Shown here one piece after another: positions 7,291 through 15,916 of a DNA stretch of 38,381 bases (within the stretch, counting starts at the first letter, position 1; each line of letters begins with the position of its first letter). Source of the stretch: Rhodospirillales bacterium (lineage in GTDB: Bacteria; Pseudomonadota; Alphaproteobacteria; BOG-932; Roseiterribacteraceae); NCBI GenBank assembly GCA_003165335.1, contig PLTD01000128.1:1-38381 (forward strand), in the 5' to 3' direction. Both the position numbers and the translations under genes were made by a program. The notes under the pieces were generated by a model. It did no database searches and was not told where the DNA came from. It worked only from the letters and a program-made list of their open reading frames with translations.

Positions 7291-8407
7291 TCAGGCGTCG
7301 GCGTTGTTGCCTCTCACGCGGGCAGCCAGGGATGCGGCGAGAAAATCATCTAGGTCGCCGTCCAGCACGCCTTGTGCATTTCCCTTTTCCACGCCCGTGC
7401 GCAGATCCTTGACCATCTGATAAGGCTGCATGACATATGACCGGATCTGGTGACCCCAGCCGATCTCACTCTTTTCACCTTGGAAGGCCGCGACCTCTTC
7501 CTCGCGTTTGCGCAGTTCCAACTCATAGAGCCGGGCTTTCAACATCGTCATTACCTTGGCGCGGTTCTGATGCTGAGAACGTTCCTGCTGAGAAGCGACG
7601 ACGATTCCGGTCGGCATATGGGTGATGCGCACCGCGCTGTCGGTCTTGTTGATGTGCTGACCGCCCGCGCCGGAGGCGCGATAGGTGTCGACCCGCAGGT
7701 CCTTATCCAGGATTTCGATCTCGATATTCTCGTCGACCACCGGCCACACGGTCACCGAGGCGAAGCTGGTATGGCGTCGTGCGGCGCTGTCGAAGGGTGA
7801 AATGCGCACCAGCCGGTGTACACCCGATTCGGTCTTCAGCCAGCCATAGGCGTTGGGACCGGAAACCTGAAGGGTGGTAGATTTGATGCCGGCTTCTTCA
7901 CCCGGCGATTCGTCGATCAGCGTCAGTTTATAGCCGTGCTGTTCGGCCCAACGGGTATACATGCGCAGCAATATTTCGGCCCAATCCTGGGCCTCAGTTC
8001 CGCCTGCGCCGGCATTCACTTCGAGAAAACAGTCGTTGGCGTCGGCCTCACCCGATAGAAGGCTTTCGAGTTCCTTCTTCGCAGAGAGCGCCTTGACTGT
8101 CTGCAACGCGGCCTGCGCCTCGTCGACAATGGAAGGTTCGCCTTCGGCTTCGCCCATTTCTATCAGACCGAGATTATCGGCCAGATCACGCTCGATTTCA
8201 CGAACCGCGGCGATGTTTTGTTCCAGCTGGGTGCGCTCGCGCATTAGCGCTTGCGCTTTCCCCGCGTCGTTCCAAAGCGCCGGATCTTCGGCAAGGGCAT
8301 TTAGTTCCGAGAGGCGGCGGAGCGCGTTCTCCCAGTCAAAGATGCCTCCTCAGCAACGCCAACGATCTTTCGATATCGTCGGCGATTGCTTGGATTTCAG
8401 CGCGCAT
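7291..8407 (-). CDS. prfB: peptide chain release factor 2, with programmed +1 frameshift
   Basis: RF2 recognises UGA and UAA and releases the nascent chain. The gene is in two frames. It starts at the ATG at 8407 and reads 23 codons to CTT, where frame 0 meets TGA (8336-8338). A +1 shift skips 8338 and continues as GAC-TGG-GAG into the long frame, giving 371 residues (E. coli RF2 has 365). The codon-recognition tripeptide SPF falls at about 203-205 and the catalytic GGQ at 248-250 in [12 protein letters not shown]. The joined N-terminus ([16 protein letters not shown], then [12 protein letters not shown]) is continuous with the family. An annotation starting at the internal ATG at 8244 would lose 54 residues. 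Confidence 0.95.
8335..8350 (-). promoter_or_regulatory. RF2 programmed frameshift site
   Basis: Minus-strand AGGAGG, three bases (CAT), then CTT-TGA-C. This is the same architecture as the E. coli prfB recoding site: an internal Shine-Dalgarno three bases before the slippery CUU, then UGA followed by C. When RF2 is scarce the ribosome pauses at UGA and shifts +1, so RF2 controls its own synthesis. Confidence 0.95.
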
Positions 8408-8439
8408 TGGAACTGCTCTGCTTTGGTCGAAGATGCGGC

Positions 8440-9012
8440 TTACGCCGCGTCCCTGACCTGCTCCTGGCCGAGGAACAGATTGGTCATCTCGGTGATGAAA
8501 AGCGGCATGTCCGTGCCGCTCGCCATCAGAACATTACCGACGAGCAATGTCGGCTCCTCCGACCAAATGGCCTTTGCGCCTTCAAGTGCGGCTTGGCTTT
8601 CCTGCGCACCGGTGACGGTCATGCCTTCGGCACGATCGGCGATGACGAGGATTTCGACGCCTTCGCCAACGAGGGCGACCGGCTTTTGATCATCGATGAA
8701 TGCGGACACGACGCGCTTGGAGTGGGGCGTCTGCGAAAGCTTAATCAAGCTGCGCGCGCCGCCGGGAACCAGCAGCATATCGTAATCGGCCGACAGCATC
8801 GATGAGAGCTGAGCGTCGACCGGGAAATAATGACCCCAGGAATCGCCGTGCCAGCCGTTGGCAAGGCTTTCCGGCCCGACGAGCTTAACAGTTGCGCCAA
8901 GTGCGAGAAGTGCCTTTTGCGGTTCGGTCATTTGCAATTCTTCAAAGCCGCTGGCGACCAGCACAGCGATATTCTTTCCGGCAAGCGGTTTGTGCATATG
9001 TATAGTTCCCAT
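8440..9012 (-). CDS. DJ-1/PfpI-like protein without the catalytic cysteine
   Basis: A 190-residue protein of the DJ-1/PfpI (class I glutamine amidotransferase-like) fold. The opening KNIAVLVASGFEELQMTEP contains the conserved Glu of the family, and DYDMLLVPGG is the typical strand before the active-site half. At the nucleophile elbow, where active members have AxCHG, this protein reads PVALVGEGVEIL: Gly116 and Glu117 replace Cys and His. It is therefore probably not a protease, glyoxalase or deglycase of the usual kind. It may be a binding protein or may have another chemistry. Either ATG (9012 or 8997) could be the start; neither has a strong ribosome site. It is upstream of prfB on the same strand with a 32-base gap. 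Confidence 0.8.
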   Translation of the reverse strand: MGTIHMHKPLAGKNIAVLVASGFEELQMTEPQKALLALGATVKLVGPESLANGWHGDSWGHYFPVDAQLSSMLSADYDMLLVPGGARSLIKLSQTPHSKRVVSAFIDDQKPVALVGEGVEILVIADRAEGMTVTGAQESQAALEGAKAIWSEEPTLLVGNVLMASGTDMPLFITEMTNLFLGQEQVRDAA

Positions 9013-9674
9013 AGCTGGGCGGTTCGCTGCAAGGCAGCAGAGCCGCGCGAGAAAGTCTTCCTTCGATATGGAACGGGATAAATGCCGCCACGTAGCGGTC
9101 GCTATGTCCGTTGATGTCGAATACGAAGATGGCGCCGCAACAGGTTGGCGGCTTGTGTGGTGAACATACGTACGACGGCGCTCAAGTCAATGAGTCGGAG
9201 CATCCAATTGTTTGGTTTCGACGTCATGCCTCGTATGCACGCACGGAAACCGATCCATTGTGCGTCGTTGAGGTGGGAAATCAGTCACCGAAAGCCCAAA
9301 CTTCATTCACAACCTGCGTGGAGCTCACGAACGACTCGCGCACGCAGTTTTGCCTCATCGGCCAGCTTAGATTATCAATCCCGGCTATGGCCTCTAGCGC
9401 GGGGGCAAACTGCCTTGTATGAAGCGAATGCAAAGACATTTCGCGTCGAGTTCAGCGAGCAGATATTCGGTATTTTCCGATCCAGGCAAACGGGCAAGAT
9501 CGGCTTTTGCTTAATGGCGTTAGATGCGAGCCAACGACCCGGAGCCGACGTTTCGCACTTACCATGCTACATGAGCGGGTTATACCATCGACCATCTGAG
9601 TTGAAATGGGCCAGCATCGGATGTTACCCCGTCGATCTCGCCGAATTATCTTCCCGACACTGCGAGTGGTTTCG
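9013..9674. other. long intergenic region, no convincing gene
   Basis: About 660 bases between the divergent DJ-1-like and imelysin genes. A plus-strand frame of 177 codons (9145-9678) spans it, but the translation is rich in Ser, Arg and His, lacks a ribosome site and resembles no family, so I regard it as chance. I saw no tRNA, riboswitch consensus or strong hairpin. It probably contains the two divergent promoters and perhaps eroded sequence. Confidence 0.4.
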
Positions 9675-10931
9675 TTGAATCTTTACAACGCCCGTCTGAA
9701 ACATTTTATGGTCGCTCTATGCGTCGGACTATCGGCAGCGGGTTCGCTGTCGTGGGCTCCTACTGCCGACGCCGCCGAAGCCAGAACTGCGGTGACCACG
9801 CCGCCCGGTCGGCCGCAATCCTATCGCATTGCGGGAGCCGATCGCCGGTCGTCGAACTATGACGCCAAGGCCGAGATTCTGGGTTATGCCCAGCTTGTCG
9901 CCGATTCTTATGGCCTTGCTCTTACCGACGGGCAGGCTTTGAAATCGGCGATCGCTGCCTTTCTCGCCAATCCCGCGGACGACACGCTGGCGCGTGCCCG
10001 CGATGCTTGGGTGAATGCCCGCAGAAGTTGGGAATTGACCGAGGCGTACCGATTTTACGACGGTCCCATCGATGTTGCGGATACCGAAGCGGGCCCGTTG
10101 ATGCGCCTGGATGGCTGGCCGATCGACCCGGCTGCAATCGATTATGTCGACGATAATCCGACGGCAGGAATCATCAACAACATGAAACTAGCCCTCACCC
10201 GACCGACGCTGATCGGGCAGGGACAAAGTGGTCACGGGTCTGTTACCGGCTGGCACGCAATAGAATTTCTCCTATGGGGTCAGGAGCCCAACATCGCCGG
10301 CGAACCTGGCGATCGGCCGGTTACCGATTTTCTGCCGAATCAGCCGAACAACGACCGCCGCCGAGCCTACCTGAAACTGTCGGCGGACCTGCTTGTCGAA
10401 GACATGCACTATCTCGTTGAATCCTGGGACCCCAAAAGCCACACCAGCTATGCGGCTGCCTTCCGGCTGCTCAACCAACGCGAAGCCCTGGGCCGCATCA
10501 TGAACGGCATAGCGCAATTGACCGGCCAGGAACTAGCGATCAACCGGCTGGCCGCGGCTCTTGACGGCAAGGATCGGCGGCAGTTGACCTCGCGCTTCAG
10601 CGCGACAAGCTATCAGGATTTCGTTTTCGCGCTGCGCGGGGTCCGAAATGTCTGGACCGGTGATCAAGGAGGCGATACTCGGCCTGGCCTCAGTGTCCTT
10701 ATCGGCCGTGTCGATCCCGCTCTGGCACAGCGCATAAGCCACGCGCTCGATCATGCGGAAGAATCCATCGCCCTGCTACAAACCCCGCTAGAGCGCGAAA
10801 CATTACCCGCTCCGTCCAGCTCCGCGGCGCGCCAGGATGCCGAACGCGCGATCGCAGACCTTAAGCGCTTTGCCAGCCTCATCCGAGACGCCGGAACGAA
10901 AATGGGCGTCGCAGTCTATCTACCGAACTAG
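9675..10931 (+). CDS. imelysin-family (peptidase M75-like) exported protein
   Basis: An exported protein of about 418 residues. The family hallmark GxHxxE appears as TGWHAIEFLLWGQ in the first half. The N-terminal YAQLVADSYG helix and the helical repeats also fit imelysins. Members bind iron or haem-related ligands in the periplasm or outer membrane; proteolysis is doubtful. The start is uncertain. A TTG at 9675 gives NLYNARLKHF followed by a hydrophobic core ending ADA-AEA, a complete signal peptide. The ATG at 9708 lacks the basic n-region, and an ATG at 9606 adds residues with no signal-like character. The stop codon shares the palindrome CTAG with that of the convergent GNAT gene. Confidence 0.85.
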   Translation: MNLYNARLKHFMVALCVGLSAAGSLSWAPTADAAEARTAVTTPPGRPQSYRIAGADRRSSNYDAKAEILGYAQLVADSYGLALTDGQALKSAIAAFLANPADDTLARARDAWVNARRSWELTEAYRFYDGPIDVADTEAGPLMRLDGWPIDPAAIDYVDDNPTAGIINNMKLALTRPTLIGQGQSGHGSVTGWHAIEFLLWGQEPNIAGEPGDRPVTDFLPNQPNNDRRRAYLKLSADLLVEDMHYLVESWDPKSHTSYAAAFRLLNQREALGRIMNGIAQLTGQELAINRLAAALDGKDRRQLTSRFSATSYQDFVFALRGVRNVWTGDQGGDTRPGLSVLIGRVDPALAQRISHALDHAEESIALLQTPLERETLPAPSSSAARQDAERAIADLKRFASLIRDAGTKMGVAVYLPN

Positions 10932-11476
10932 GCCCGCAGGTCCGGCCGTCTTTTGCGATAAAGCACATGTCGCTGCAGGACATGGCCCGACGGCAGCCGC
11001 GGATGATCGAAATCGTCACCGGGTGAGCGTGTCATCCCTATCCGCTCCATGACCGCGCGGGACCGAAGATTGGTCGGCACGGTCAGCGACACGACCTCGT
11101 CCTGTGCCAACACCTCGAAAGCATCTTCCAGCACCGTGCGGGCGGCCTCGGTGGCATAACCCTGCCCCCAGACACCCGGCGCCAAGCGCCAACCGATCTC
11201 GATGCATGGCGTAAAATGCGCATCGAAGGCTGGCACCATCAACCCGACAAAGCCCGCAAATTCGGTGACACCCGGAATCTCGACCGCCCAGGGTCCAAAC
11301 CCGAAGGTCGCAAAATGCGCCCGGATACGCATAACCATTGCGTCGCTTTCGGCGCGTTCCAACGTTTCGGGAAAATAACGCATGACGTCCGGGTCGGCAT
11401 TCATAGCCGCGAATGGTGGCAAGTCCTCATCACGCCATTCGCGCAGACGCAAGCGCGCCGTTATGAGCTCGCTCAT
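10928..11476 (-). CDS. GNAT N-acetyltransferase (RimJ/RimL type)
   Basis: A 182-residue GNAT protein. It opens with TARLRLREWRDEDLPPFAAMNADPDVMRYFP, characteristic of the RimJ/RimL-like branch. It has EIGWRLAPGVWGQGYATEAARTVLEDAF, which contains the acetyl-CoA pyrophosphate-binding Q/RxxGxG/A-type loop (GVWGQGYA), and ends with SRAVMERIGM. It would transfer acetyl from acetyl-CoA to an amine; the substrate is unknown. Its start overlaps the stop of nadC by four bases, so it is probably the third gene of the nadA-nadC transcript, although no link to NAD synthesis is established. Confidence 0.87.
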   Translation of the reverse strand: MSELITARLRLREWRDEDLPPFAAMNADPDVMRYFPETLERAESDAMVMRIRAHFATFGFGPWAVEIPGVTEFAGFVGLMVPAFDAHFTPCIEIGWRLAPGVWGQGYATEAARTVLEDAFEVLAQDEVVSLTVPTNLRSRAVMERIGMTRSPGDDFDHPRLPSGHVLQRHVLYRKRRPDLRA

Positions 11477-12309
11477 TCGTCGAAGTCGAGCGCGATATCC
11501 AGTGCCGGGGCGCTATGGGTCAGTTTTCCTACCGAAATTACATCGACGCCTGAGGCGGCGATTGCCGCGACGTTGTCTAGCGAGACCTTACCCGAAGCTT
11601 CGGCGGTCGCTCTCCCAGCTATCAGGCGAACCGCTTCGGCCAGGACATGCGGGGTCATATTATCCAGCAGCAGGACATCTACTCCGGCCGCCAGCGCTTC
11701 CTCGATCTGGTCGATGCGATCGACTTCGCAGCAGATTTTGACCATATGGCCGGTCGCAGCCCGAACTTGGCGTATGGCTTGACCGATACCGCCTGCGGCG
11801 ACAACGTGATTGTCCTTAATCATGGCCGCGTCATCGAGAGCAAAGCGGTGATTCGCGCCTCCGCCCATACGGACCGCGTATTTCTCGAACACACGAAGCC
11901 CCGGCAAGGTTTTGCGGGTGTCGACGATGCGCGCACCGGAACCCGCGATCGCAGCGACATAGCGGCCGGTCAAGGTCGCAATGCCCGACATATGGGTCAT
12001 GAAATTGAGAGCCACACGCTCGGCCGACAGCAACGCCCGCGCACTGCCGGATATCCGGGCGATGACATCGCCCCCAGCGACTCTGTCGCCGTCTGAGATC
12101 AACCGATCGAACACGATGGCCGGGTCGACACCGCGAAACGCAGCTTCGGCCAGATCCATCCCGGCGACGATGCCGGCTTCGCGCGCCATCAGACGGCCGC
12201 AAGTCGCAACGCCGCCGCCGATCAACGCATCGGTTGTGATGTCGCCTCGACCGATATCCTCCGCAAGCGCGCGCTGCACCGCCTCGCGCACCAGATAGGC
12301 AGGAAGCAT
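11473..12309 (-). CDS. nadC: nicotinate-nucleotide pyrophosphorylase (quinolinate phosphoribosyltransferase)
   Basis: A 278-residue cytosolic enzyme converting quinolinate and PRPP to nicotinate mononucleotide, CO2 and pyrophosphate in de novo NAD synthesis. Family segments are intact: DIGRGDITTDALI near the N-terminus, the TRKTLPGLRVFEKYAV stretch that binds quinolinate, GGGANHRFALDDAAMIKDNH, and the acidic EVDRIDQIEEALAAGVDVLLLDN barrel strands. Length is normal. It lies 11 bases after nadA on the same strand, so the two form an operon. The aspartate oxidase gene nadB, often adjacent in other bacteria, is not in the window. Confidence 0.95.
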   Translation of the reverse strand: MLPAYLVREAVQRALAEDIGRGDITTDALIGGGVATCGRLMAREAGIVAGMDLAEAAFRGVDPAIVFDRLISDGDRVAGGDVIARISGSARALLSAERVALNFMTHMSGIATLTGRYVAAIAGSGARIVDTRKTLPGLRVFEKYAVRMGGGANHRFALDDAAMIKDNHVVAAGGIGQAIRQVRAATGHMVKICCEVDRIDQIEEALAAGVDVLLLDNMTPHVLAEAVRLIAGRATAEASGKVSLDNVAAIAASGVDVISVGKLTHSAPALDIALDFDE

Positions 12310-12320
12310 TTTAAGATCGC

Positions 12321-13349
12321 CTAGCGGCGGCCGACTGCCAGCATCCGCTCGACCGATCGGCGCGCCCGCAAAGCGATGTCGGGATCGACGAGGACCTCAG
12401 TGGTCCTGGTCTGCAACGCTGCAAGTATTTTCGGCAGCGTGATCCGCTTCATATGCGGACACAGGTTACAGGGTCGCAGGAACTCGACTTCGGGATACTG
12501 AACGGCAACATTGTCGCTCATGGAGCATTCGGTAATCAGCACTACCCGCTTGGGATGATGAATGCCGACATAGTCAGACATTCCGGCGGTCGAGCCGACA
12601 TAATCCGCCTCGGCCAGAACATCCTGCGGGCATTCGGGGTGGGCGAGCACTATCAGGTTATCCTGTCCTTCGCGCAGGCGACGAATTTCTTCGCCCGTAA
12701 AGCGCTCATGCACTTCGCAATGGCCATGCCAGGTGATGATCTTCACCTTTGTCTTGGTGGCGACATATTGAGCCAGATACTCATCAGGCAGGCAGATCAC
12801 CTCAGGTACGCCTAGCGATTCCACGATCTCGACCGCGTTGGCCGAAGTGCAGCAGATATCGACTTCCGCCTTCACATCCGCCGAGGTGTTGACATAGGCG
12901 ACGATTGGCACTCCAGGATAGCGCTGACGGAGCAGGCGAATATCGGCAGCTGTAATCGATTCAGCCAGCGAGCATCCTGCCCTGGCGTCGGGGATAAGGA
13001 CGGTCTTTTCGGGGCTCAGAATCTTGGCGGTTTCAGCCATGAAATGAACACCGGCCATCACGATCGTGCCGGCGGTGGTCTTCGCCCCCTCCCGCGCCAG
13101 CGTCAGGCTATCGCCCACCACGTCCGCCACGCAGTTAAATATCTCCGGCGTTTGATAGTTATGCGCCAGGATCACCGCGTTCATTTCGCGTTTCAAGCGG
13201 TTGATTTCCGCGATATAGGGGGCGTGAACCGGCCACTCGATTTGCGGGACCACACGCGCTACACGCGCATAGAGAGGGGCGGTTTCCGCTGCAATCGCAG
13301 GTGAATAGGCCAAAGGCGCCGGCCGAGACCGGTCGAGGGTTGTCAGCAT
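12321..13349 (-). CDS. nadA: quinolinate synthase
   Basis: A 342-residue iron-sulfur enzyme condensing iminoaspartate with dihydroxyacetone phosphate to quinolinate. The three cysteine regions expected to hold the [4Fe-4S] cluster are visible: [16 protein letters not shown] and RPCNLCPHM. The [21 protein letters not shown] motif near residue 60-80 and [12 protein letters not shown] are also typical. The start ATG has only a weak ribosome site. First gene of the nadA-nadC-GNAT group. The upstream region contains repeats that could be an operator (entry at 13372). Confidence 0.95.
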   Translation of the reverse strand: MLTTLDRSRPAPLAYSPAIAAETAPLYARVARVVPQIEWPVHAPYIAEINRLKREMNAVILAHNYQTPEIFNCVADVVGDSLTLAREGAKTTAGTIVMAGVHFMAETAKILSPEKTVLIPDARAGCSLAESITAADIRLLRQRYPGVPIVAYVNTSADVKAEVDICCTSANAVEIVESLGVPEVICLPDEYLAQYVATKTKVKIITWHGHCEVHERFTGEEIRRLREGQDNLIVLAHPECPQDVLAEADYVGSTAGMSDYVGIHHPKRVVLITECSMSDNVAVQYPEVEFLRPCNLCPHMKRITLPKILAALQTRTTEVLVDPDIALRARRSVERMLAVGRR

Positions 13350-13371
13350 AAAAGGGGATCCCAGTTCCGAA

Positions 13372-13432
13372 GGATGCTTACGTCAGCCTATGGGCGCCAA
13401 GCTTGTTGGATGCTTATGCTAAGAGTGAGCAT
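13372..13432. promoter_or_regulatory. repeats upstream of nadA, candidate operator
   Basis: GGATGCTTA occurs twice (13372-13380 and 13408-13416) with a 36-base offset. The second copy runs into an imperfect dyad, ATGCT-N7-AGCAT (13416-13432). This lies 25-85 bases upstream of the nadA start, a fitting place for a repressor of NAD synthesis. The NadQ-like regulator at 19076 is a candidate binder, purely by inference. Confidence 0.35.
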
Positions 13433-13477
13433 TACTCCGACGACTGTCAATGCCGCCTGCAAACTTCGCCGAAAACA

Positions 13478-15589
13478 TCAGAAAAGCGCGGCAGTCTGAG
13501 CGGCGTGAACTTCGACTATCCGCTCCAACGGAAGCGGCCGGCCGATTGCATAGCCCTGTGCCTGGTCGATGCCGATCGCGCGCACGATCTCAAGCGTTTG
13601 GGCATCTTCGACGAACTCCGCGATCGTCCTGATGCCCAGTCGATGGGCGATCTGATTAATGGATTCGACGATAACTCGATCGACCGAACTTTTTTTCAAC
13701 TGACTGGTGAAACTCCCGTCGATCTTGAGAGCATCGACGGGAAATTGCTTCAGATAATTGAAGGAGCTCAAACCTGTGCCGAAATCGTCCAGGATCAGGG
13801 CATATCCTGCGGCGCGAACGGCGGACATAAATTTGCGCGCAGAATCGAGATTGTTGATGAGTGCAGTCTCCGTGATCTCGAAATTGACCCTTTCCGGCGG
13901 AAGGCGGGACAGTTGCAACATCTGGCTGAGAAAGGGCCAGAACAGCGGGTCGTTCAGAGAGTTTGCCGAGAGATTGATGGAAATGGCCAGATTGTCGATC
14001 TCCGCCAGACGCTCGCCGTGCCCGATCAAGGCTTTCTCAATGACCCAACGATCCAGATTGCCCATCAGGTCATAGCGTTCAGCCGCCGGAATGAAACTGC
14101 CTGGCCTCAAGATGCGGCCGGATGGGTCGCGCATCCGGAGAAGAATCTCGACATTGCGGATTTCGGACTCCGGGTCGCTCAACGTCAGTATTTCTTGCGC
14201 AAACAAGAGCAGGCGATCGGACTCGATCGCGCGGCGTATACCCGAGGCGACGAGGATCTCGCGATGATGGCGCTCGGCCACGCCATTTCGCCCGCCATAG
14301 AGCATGACTTGGTTTCGTCCCGCCGATTTCGCCGCATAGCAGGCGACATCAACCTGACTCATCAGTTCGACCGGACCCGACGATTTCGCTGAGATCGCGG
14401 TTACTCCGATGCTGGCGCCGATATCGTAGAGCTTTCCATCCCAGGGAAGGCGAATATTGCGGATCGAATCGATCAACGCGCGGGCAATGTGTTCCGCCCT
14501 GGCCAGCGAACAATCGCACAGCAGAAGGGCAAACTCATCGCCGCCTAGTCGGGCAGTCAAATCCTCAGCGCCGCGCCCAGACTGGATCATGTTGCCTACC
14601 AGCCGCAGGAACGCATCCCCTGCAGCATGACCGGCGCTGTCGTTGACGATCTTGAAGCGGTCGAGATCTATAAAACAAAGGGCATGTTCGCGCTGATCCA
14701 GGCGTACCTGATCGCAGGCATTCTGTAATGCGCGCTCGAACGACAAGCGGTTGGGAAGACCGGTCAGTGCGTCATGCGACGCCACATGCTCCAGCTCCTT
14801 CTGCAGCATCCAACGCTGGGTGATGTCGAGATTGATCCCGACGATGCGCTTGGGCGCGCCGTCCGAGCCCCGCATCATGCGTGCCAATCCTCGAACATAG
14901 CGCGGAGCGCCCTGCGGCAACTCGATTTGGAATTCAGCATCGAGCAGCGCGCCCCCCGCGAGCACAACATCCCATTCCCGATCGGATGCAGCGGGATTTT
15001 CAAGCTTCAGCAGCGACCGCCATTCGCCGACGTCACCATTGAACGTGTCGGGTTCAAGGCCATAGAGCGCGTGCATCCGTGCATCCCAGACGCATTTTCC
15101 GGTTTCCAGATCGATATCCCAGACGCCGATGCCGTCCGCCTGCGCCGCCAGCTCGAAACGCTCTTGTCCCTGGCGGATTTTCTCTTCCGCCTGTTTCAAA
15201 GCAGTAATATCTGTGGCAACTCCGCGCCAAACCGTCCATCCGTCCGGTTGAGGCTCAAGGTCGGCGACGATATCGAGCCATCGAACGCCGGAATGGGGAA
15301 GCAACAGGCGAAATTGCTGGCGGTAGTGACCGCCCTCCCCGGCCGGAGGACCGCAGCCTTTCAGATCAGTTCGCTCGCTCGGATGGATCAGTCTTAAGAA
15401 ATCATAGTCCGTAAATGTCTCTGGAGCGAATCTCGCTGGATCGAGGCCAAGCAGATCTCCGGCCCCTCGATTGATATAATCTAAGATAATTTCGCTATTT
15501 TTGCAGTTTATTCGGCTTTTGAAAATGATCGCCGGAACTATCGAAAGCATTTCTTCAGGAATTCTCGAAATATTCTGAGATGCTTTCAT
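13478..15589 (-). CDS. PAS-PAS-GGDEF-EAL cyclic-di-GMP signalling protein
   Basis: A 703-residue cytosolic protein with no membrane segments. An N-terminal PAS-like region (about 15-130) ends WRGVATDIT; a second PAS/PAC (about 140-260) ends RIVGINLDIT. A GGDEF domain (about 265-435) follows with intact motif at 349-353, so diguanylate cyclase activity is possible. The inhibitory RxxD site has GAED in its place. The EAL domain (about 445-695) has EIL (481-483) instead of EAL, but the other metal and catalytic residues are present: N539, E571, D601-D602, K622, E658 and Q678 in QGY. Phosphodiesterase activity is therefore plausible but not certain. PAS domains would sense a small ligand or redox state. 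It is the gene upstream of nadA, with its own AT-rich promoter region. Confidence 0.92.
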   Translation of the reverse strand: MKASQNISRIPEEMLSIVPAIIFKSRINCKNSEIILDYINRGAGDLLGLDPARFAPETFTDYDFLRLIHPSERTDLKGCGPPAGEGGHYRQQFRLLLPHSGVRWLDIVADLEPQPDGWTVWRGVATDITALKQAEEKIRQGQERFELAAQADGIGVWDIDLETGKCVWDARMHALYGLEPDTFNGDVGEWRSLLKLENPAASDREWDVVLAGGALLDAEFQIELPQGAPRYVRGLARMMRGSDGAPKRIVGINLDITQRWMLQKELEHVASHDALTGLPNRLSFERALQNACDQVRLDQREHALCFIDLDRFKIVNDSAGHAAGDAFLRLVGNMIQSGRGAEDLTARLGGDEFALLLCDCSLARAEHIARALIDSIRNIRLPWDGKLYDIGASIGVTAISAKSSGPVELMSQVDVACYAAKSAGRNQVMLYGGRNGVAERHHREILVASGIRRAIESDRLLLFAQEILTLSDPESEIRNVEILLRMRDPSGRILRPGSFIPAAERYDLMGNLDRWVIEKALIGHGERLAEIDNLAISINLSANSLNDPLFWPFLSQMLQLSRLPPERVNFEITETALINNLDSARKFMSAVRAAGYALILDDFGTGLSSFNYLKQFPVDALKIDGSFTSQLKKSSVDRVIVESINQIAHRLGIRTIAEFVEDAQTLEIVRAIGIDQAQGYAIGRPLPLERIVEVHAAQTAALF

Positions 15590-15916
15590 ATTGACTTTGG
15601 CATTTTTAACTGGATTTCTTCTATATTATCATCAACAAGCATTACTATAATATTATTTATATTTTTATGTTGTGGAGTATTTCTGCAGCCGATTCATCAT
15701 AACATGAAAAACGATATTCAAAAAAGACAGACCTCTGTGTGTAAAATCGAGGCTGAGGAAAAATCGCGTGCAGATTATCCGTCAGCTGTAAAAATAGAAT
15801 TAACAAAGACAGCTGCGCACAACTCGCCTACAAAGCGGTCCGACGAACTTTGGAAGCGCATTGAGTGACTTAATTGCTTATGGCTTCAGCACCCCGAGCG
15901 GACGAAGTCGACAAGA
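15590..15916. other. AT-rich intergenic region upstream of the GGDEF-EAL gene
   Basis: About 330 bases between two minus-strand genes. The half next to the GGDEF-EAL start is strikingly AT-rich (for example TATTATCATCAACAAGC and ATATTATTTATATTTTTATG), suggesting a promoter and perhaps binding of a MucR or H-NS-like protein. No gene or hairpin terminator recognised. Confidence 0.4.

Noticed and set aside
9145-9678. 177-codon plus-strand frame between the DJ-1-like and imelysin genes
   Set aside because: No ribosome site, no signal or domain, composition rich in Ser/Arg/His without structure, and it overlaps the likely start of the imelysin gene.
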